Shown here: positions 61,862-64,000 of the stretch, one piece after another
How positions within the stretch are numbered: the first letter of the stretch is position 1
Layout of the letters: every line of letters begins with the position of its first letter
Made by a program: the position numbers and the translations under genes
Notes under the pieces: generated by a model
Told to the model about the DNA's origin: nothing
Seen by the model: only the letters and a program-made list of their open reading frames with translations
Databases searched by the model: none
Source: an uncultured Bacteroidales bacterium
GTDB taxonomy: Bacteria > Bacteroidota > Bacteroidia > Bacteroidales > Paludibacteraceae
DNA: 64,000 bases
Direction: 5' to 3'
Assembly (NCBI GenBank): GCA_903911085.1
Contig: CAIWCC010000230.1
Location: forward strand, 1-64,000

Positions 61862-61926
61862 GTCGAAAAAGTATCATTCTTTGATATAAAAACAGAAGTT
61901 TTTTGAATTTATTCCCTCTAATTTTG
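61862..61926 (+). promoter_or_regulatory. PUL operator-promoter module, copy L (upstream of 62119..)
   Basis: GTCGAAAAAGTATCA-N6-GATATAAAAACAGAA, TAATTTTG exactly 42 nt after GTATCA. Confidence 0.82.
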
Positions 61927-62118
61927 CCCAAAACATTTTTGTAGTAATTAAATGCGTATTCTGCTAGATGATTATCTGCTTATTATGACTTTTTTCTGTC
62001 ATAATTTGTACATTTAGTACTACAATAGTTTTTCTAGTTTTATTGGCACATTTTATTTTAGCTCATCAATGATGCTTTATTTTCAATGTTTAACTATTAA
62101 TTTAAATTTAATATCACA

Positions 62119-64000
62119 ATGAAAAAACTAATTCTTTCACTTCTTTGTGCGGTGCTCTATTCCACCGGACTTATGGCAACTACAGTTTTAACTGTTGGTA
62201 GTGGTACTGCTACCGGAGGTACTCATTATGCAACCCTTAAAGAAGCATTTGCTGCAATTAATGGGGGTTTAGCCGGAACTCCTTTCGACATTCAAATCAT
62301 TAACAGTACATCCGAAACGAGTCCTGCTCAAATTACTAAAACAAGCGTGGTAGTAAATGTTTATCCTACCGTTACGGGTAAAACAATTTCGATGTCTGGC
62401 GTAGTTGGTGCAACTATCGAAATTTCAAACGCTGATAATATTACAATTGATGGACGTTTACGTAATTCAAGTGGAGTGTTGACAGCTGGCGATGTTATTG
62501 ATTTAACGATAGAAAACACCTATACAGCTGCTTCAAATAATACAAATTGTGTAGTAGCTTTTTTGAAACCATCTAATACTGCTACAAATGATAAAGTTAC
62601 ATATTGTAATCTGAAAGGTTCAAACGCTGCTATCGTTTATTTCAATAACAATACTACTGGCAGTGGAACCGCCACTTCAAATGTCATAAGTTACAATAAA
62701 TTTATGCCTTCTACCGCTACCAGACCTACAGTAGGAATTTTTATAAGTAAAGGTGAAAATTCAACCCTCATTACACGCAATAGCTTCGAAAACGTGGTGG
62801 GTACTTACGGTATTCAAGTGAGTAGTGATATGGCAAGTACTGAGATAAGCTATAATAGCTTTTACGAAACTACTCCTTTTACTCCCACTGTTTCACCTAT
62901 TTATATATTATTGGGGGGTGGAACCTCTTTGACCAACACAATGAAAAATAATACCATTAAAAATAATTGGATTGGAGGTACAGCATCTGAATGTGGCGTT
63001 GGTACTGGCAATGGCATAATGACAGCGAATGCTTCAACTAAATCATTTATTGGAATTCAGTTAAAAAATGCTGCTACTCTAAACACAGTAAGTGCAAATA
63101 TTATTAAGAATATCTCATGGACAGCTACTTCATCAAGTCCTACCTTTACAGGAATCTCAATAAGCACAAATAATTTACAATTTTACAATACGGTAAATGG
63201 AAACTTTATAGGCGAAATAACTTATTTGAATAATGCTTCAGGTGGTGTTGGAACAGTAATAGGTATTGACAAAGGATCTGAAGGCACACTAACTGCAGGC
63301 GGTTCTTATACAGCACCAACTGTTATTTCGAATAATATTATTAATTTGGGGGGTGACAATGTCAACACCATACGCGGAATACGTGAAACAGGTATTGCAG
63401 AATACAATACAAGTGTATTATACAATACGGTTTATATTAGTGGTTCTCCGACTTCGGGTAGTGCGGCAAGTTATTGCTTCACAAGTCTTGTCAGCACCAA
63501 CGCCCGCGATATTCGCAATAATATTTTTGTGAATACACGTTTAAATACATCAGCAGCGACTGGCAAACATTATGGTTCATATATTACTGCTGCTGGTGGT
63601 ACAATTACTTCTGACTGCAACGACTATTATGTAACAGATGCTTCTTATGGCTTTTCAGGTTTTGATGGAACCGCAGATGTAGCAAAAACAAGTAAAGTCA
63701 TTGTTTCTGGTCAAGATGCTAACAGTTCAGTTCTTACTCCTGGCATAACTGCCGGCACTACTCCAGCAAGCTTCAAAGGAACAGAGATTCTTACTGGTGT
63801 TGCAATTACCGGAACAACAAAAGACTACGATGGTACAGACCGCGCATCTGCTAATATGGGAGCGTATTATATTGCTGCGAGCGGTTCTCCTACTATTTCT
63901 ACTACAGGAACACCATCAGCACTTACAACAACTTACGGCACCGCATCGACTCATTCTACTTTCAATGTATCGGGAGCTAATATTACTGGAGGCATTTTGG
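62119..64000 (+). CDS. Large secreted beta-helix protein (runs off window; related to 1013..3373)
   Basis: MKKLILSLLCAVLYSTGLMATTVLTVGSGTATGGTHYATLKEAFAAINGG...; open reading frame read by eye to the window end, not listed in the ORF track because it lacks a stop here. Confidence 0.75.
   Translation, partial: MKKLILSLLCAVLYSTGLMATTVLTVGSGTATGGTHYATLKEAFAAINGGLAGTPFDIQIINSTSETSPAQITKTSVVVNVYPTVTGKTISMSGVVGATIEISNADNITIDGRLRNSSGVLTAGDVIDLTIENTYTAASNNTNCVVAFLKPSNTATNDKVTYCNLKGSNAAIVYFNNNTTGSGTATSNVISYNKFMPSTATRPTVGIFISKGENSTLITRNSFENVVGTYGIQVSSDMASTEISYNSFYETTPFTPTVSPIYILLGGGTSLTNTMKNNTIKNNWIGGTASECGVGTGNGIMTANASTKSFIGIQLKNAATLNTVSANIIKNISWTATSSSPTFTGISISTNNLQFYNTVNGNFIGEITYLNNASGGVGTVIGIDKGSEGTLTAGGSYTAPTVISNNIINLGGDNVNTIRGIRETGIAEYNTSVLYNTVYISGSPTSGSAASYCFTSLVSTNARDIRNNIFVNTRLNTSAATGKHYGSYITAAGGTITSDCNDYYVTDASYGFSGFDGTADVAKTSKVIVSGQDANSSVLTPGITAGTTPASFKGTEILTGVAITGTTKDYDGTDRASANMGAYYIAASGSPTISTTGTPSALTTTYGTASTHSTFNVSGANITGGIL

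Noticed and set aside
1-64000. CRISPR arrays, tRNA/rRNA genes, phage modules, defence systems, biosynthetic clusters
   Set aside because: Looked for on both strands by eye; no direct-repeat/spacer array, cloverleaf, rRNA core sequence or diagnostic protein family seen.

Overview
Bacteroidota-type window: TAnnTTTG promoters, SusC/SusD pair, many type IX secretion (T9SS) C-terminal sorting domains. It is almost entirely one very large polysaccharide utilisation locus, arranged as four blocks of genes (- / + / - / +). Predicted enzymes: three GH28-type beta-helix proteins, GH30-like, a (alpha/alpha)6 GH, GH37-like, two Ser-type S1 sulfatases, GH115, a DUF4038/apiosidase-like GH, GH2, a clan GH-A protein, GH116, GH130, an AGE-family epimerase, GH78, GH3 (interrupted by an in-frame TGA) and GH94. 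Non-enzymatic parts: AraC regulator, SusC/SusD/SusE-like proteins, a GPH/MFS sugar transporter, a FISUMP protein, and two related long paralogues whose catalytic core I cannot assign to a known family. The left edge carries a truncated MATE transporter fused to an IS3-family remnant. The main discovery candidate is a cis-regulatory module found nine times: a 15-bp direct repeat with 21-bp period (about GTCGAAAAAGTATCA-N6-GATATAAAAATATCA) at a fixed distance from the TAnnTTTG -7 element. All copies are intergenic and point at the downstream gene, which defines a multi-operon regulon probably controlled by the AraC protein encoded inside the locus. All family calls come from reading the sequence by eye; no database search was run.
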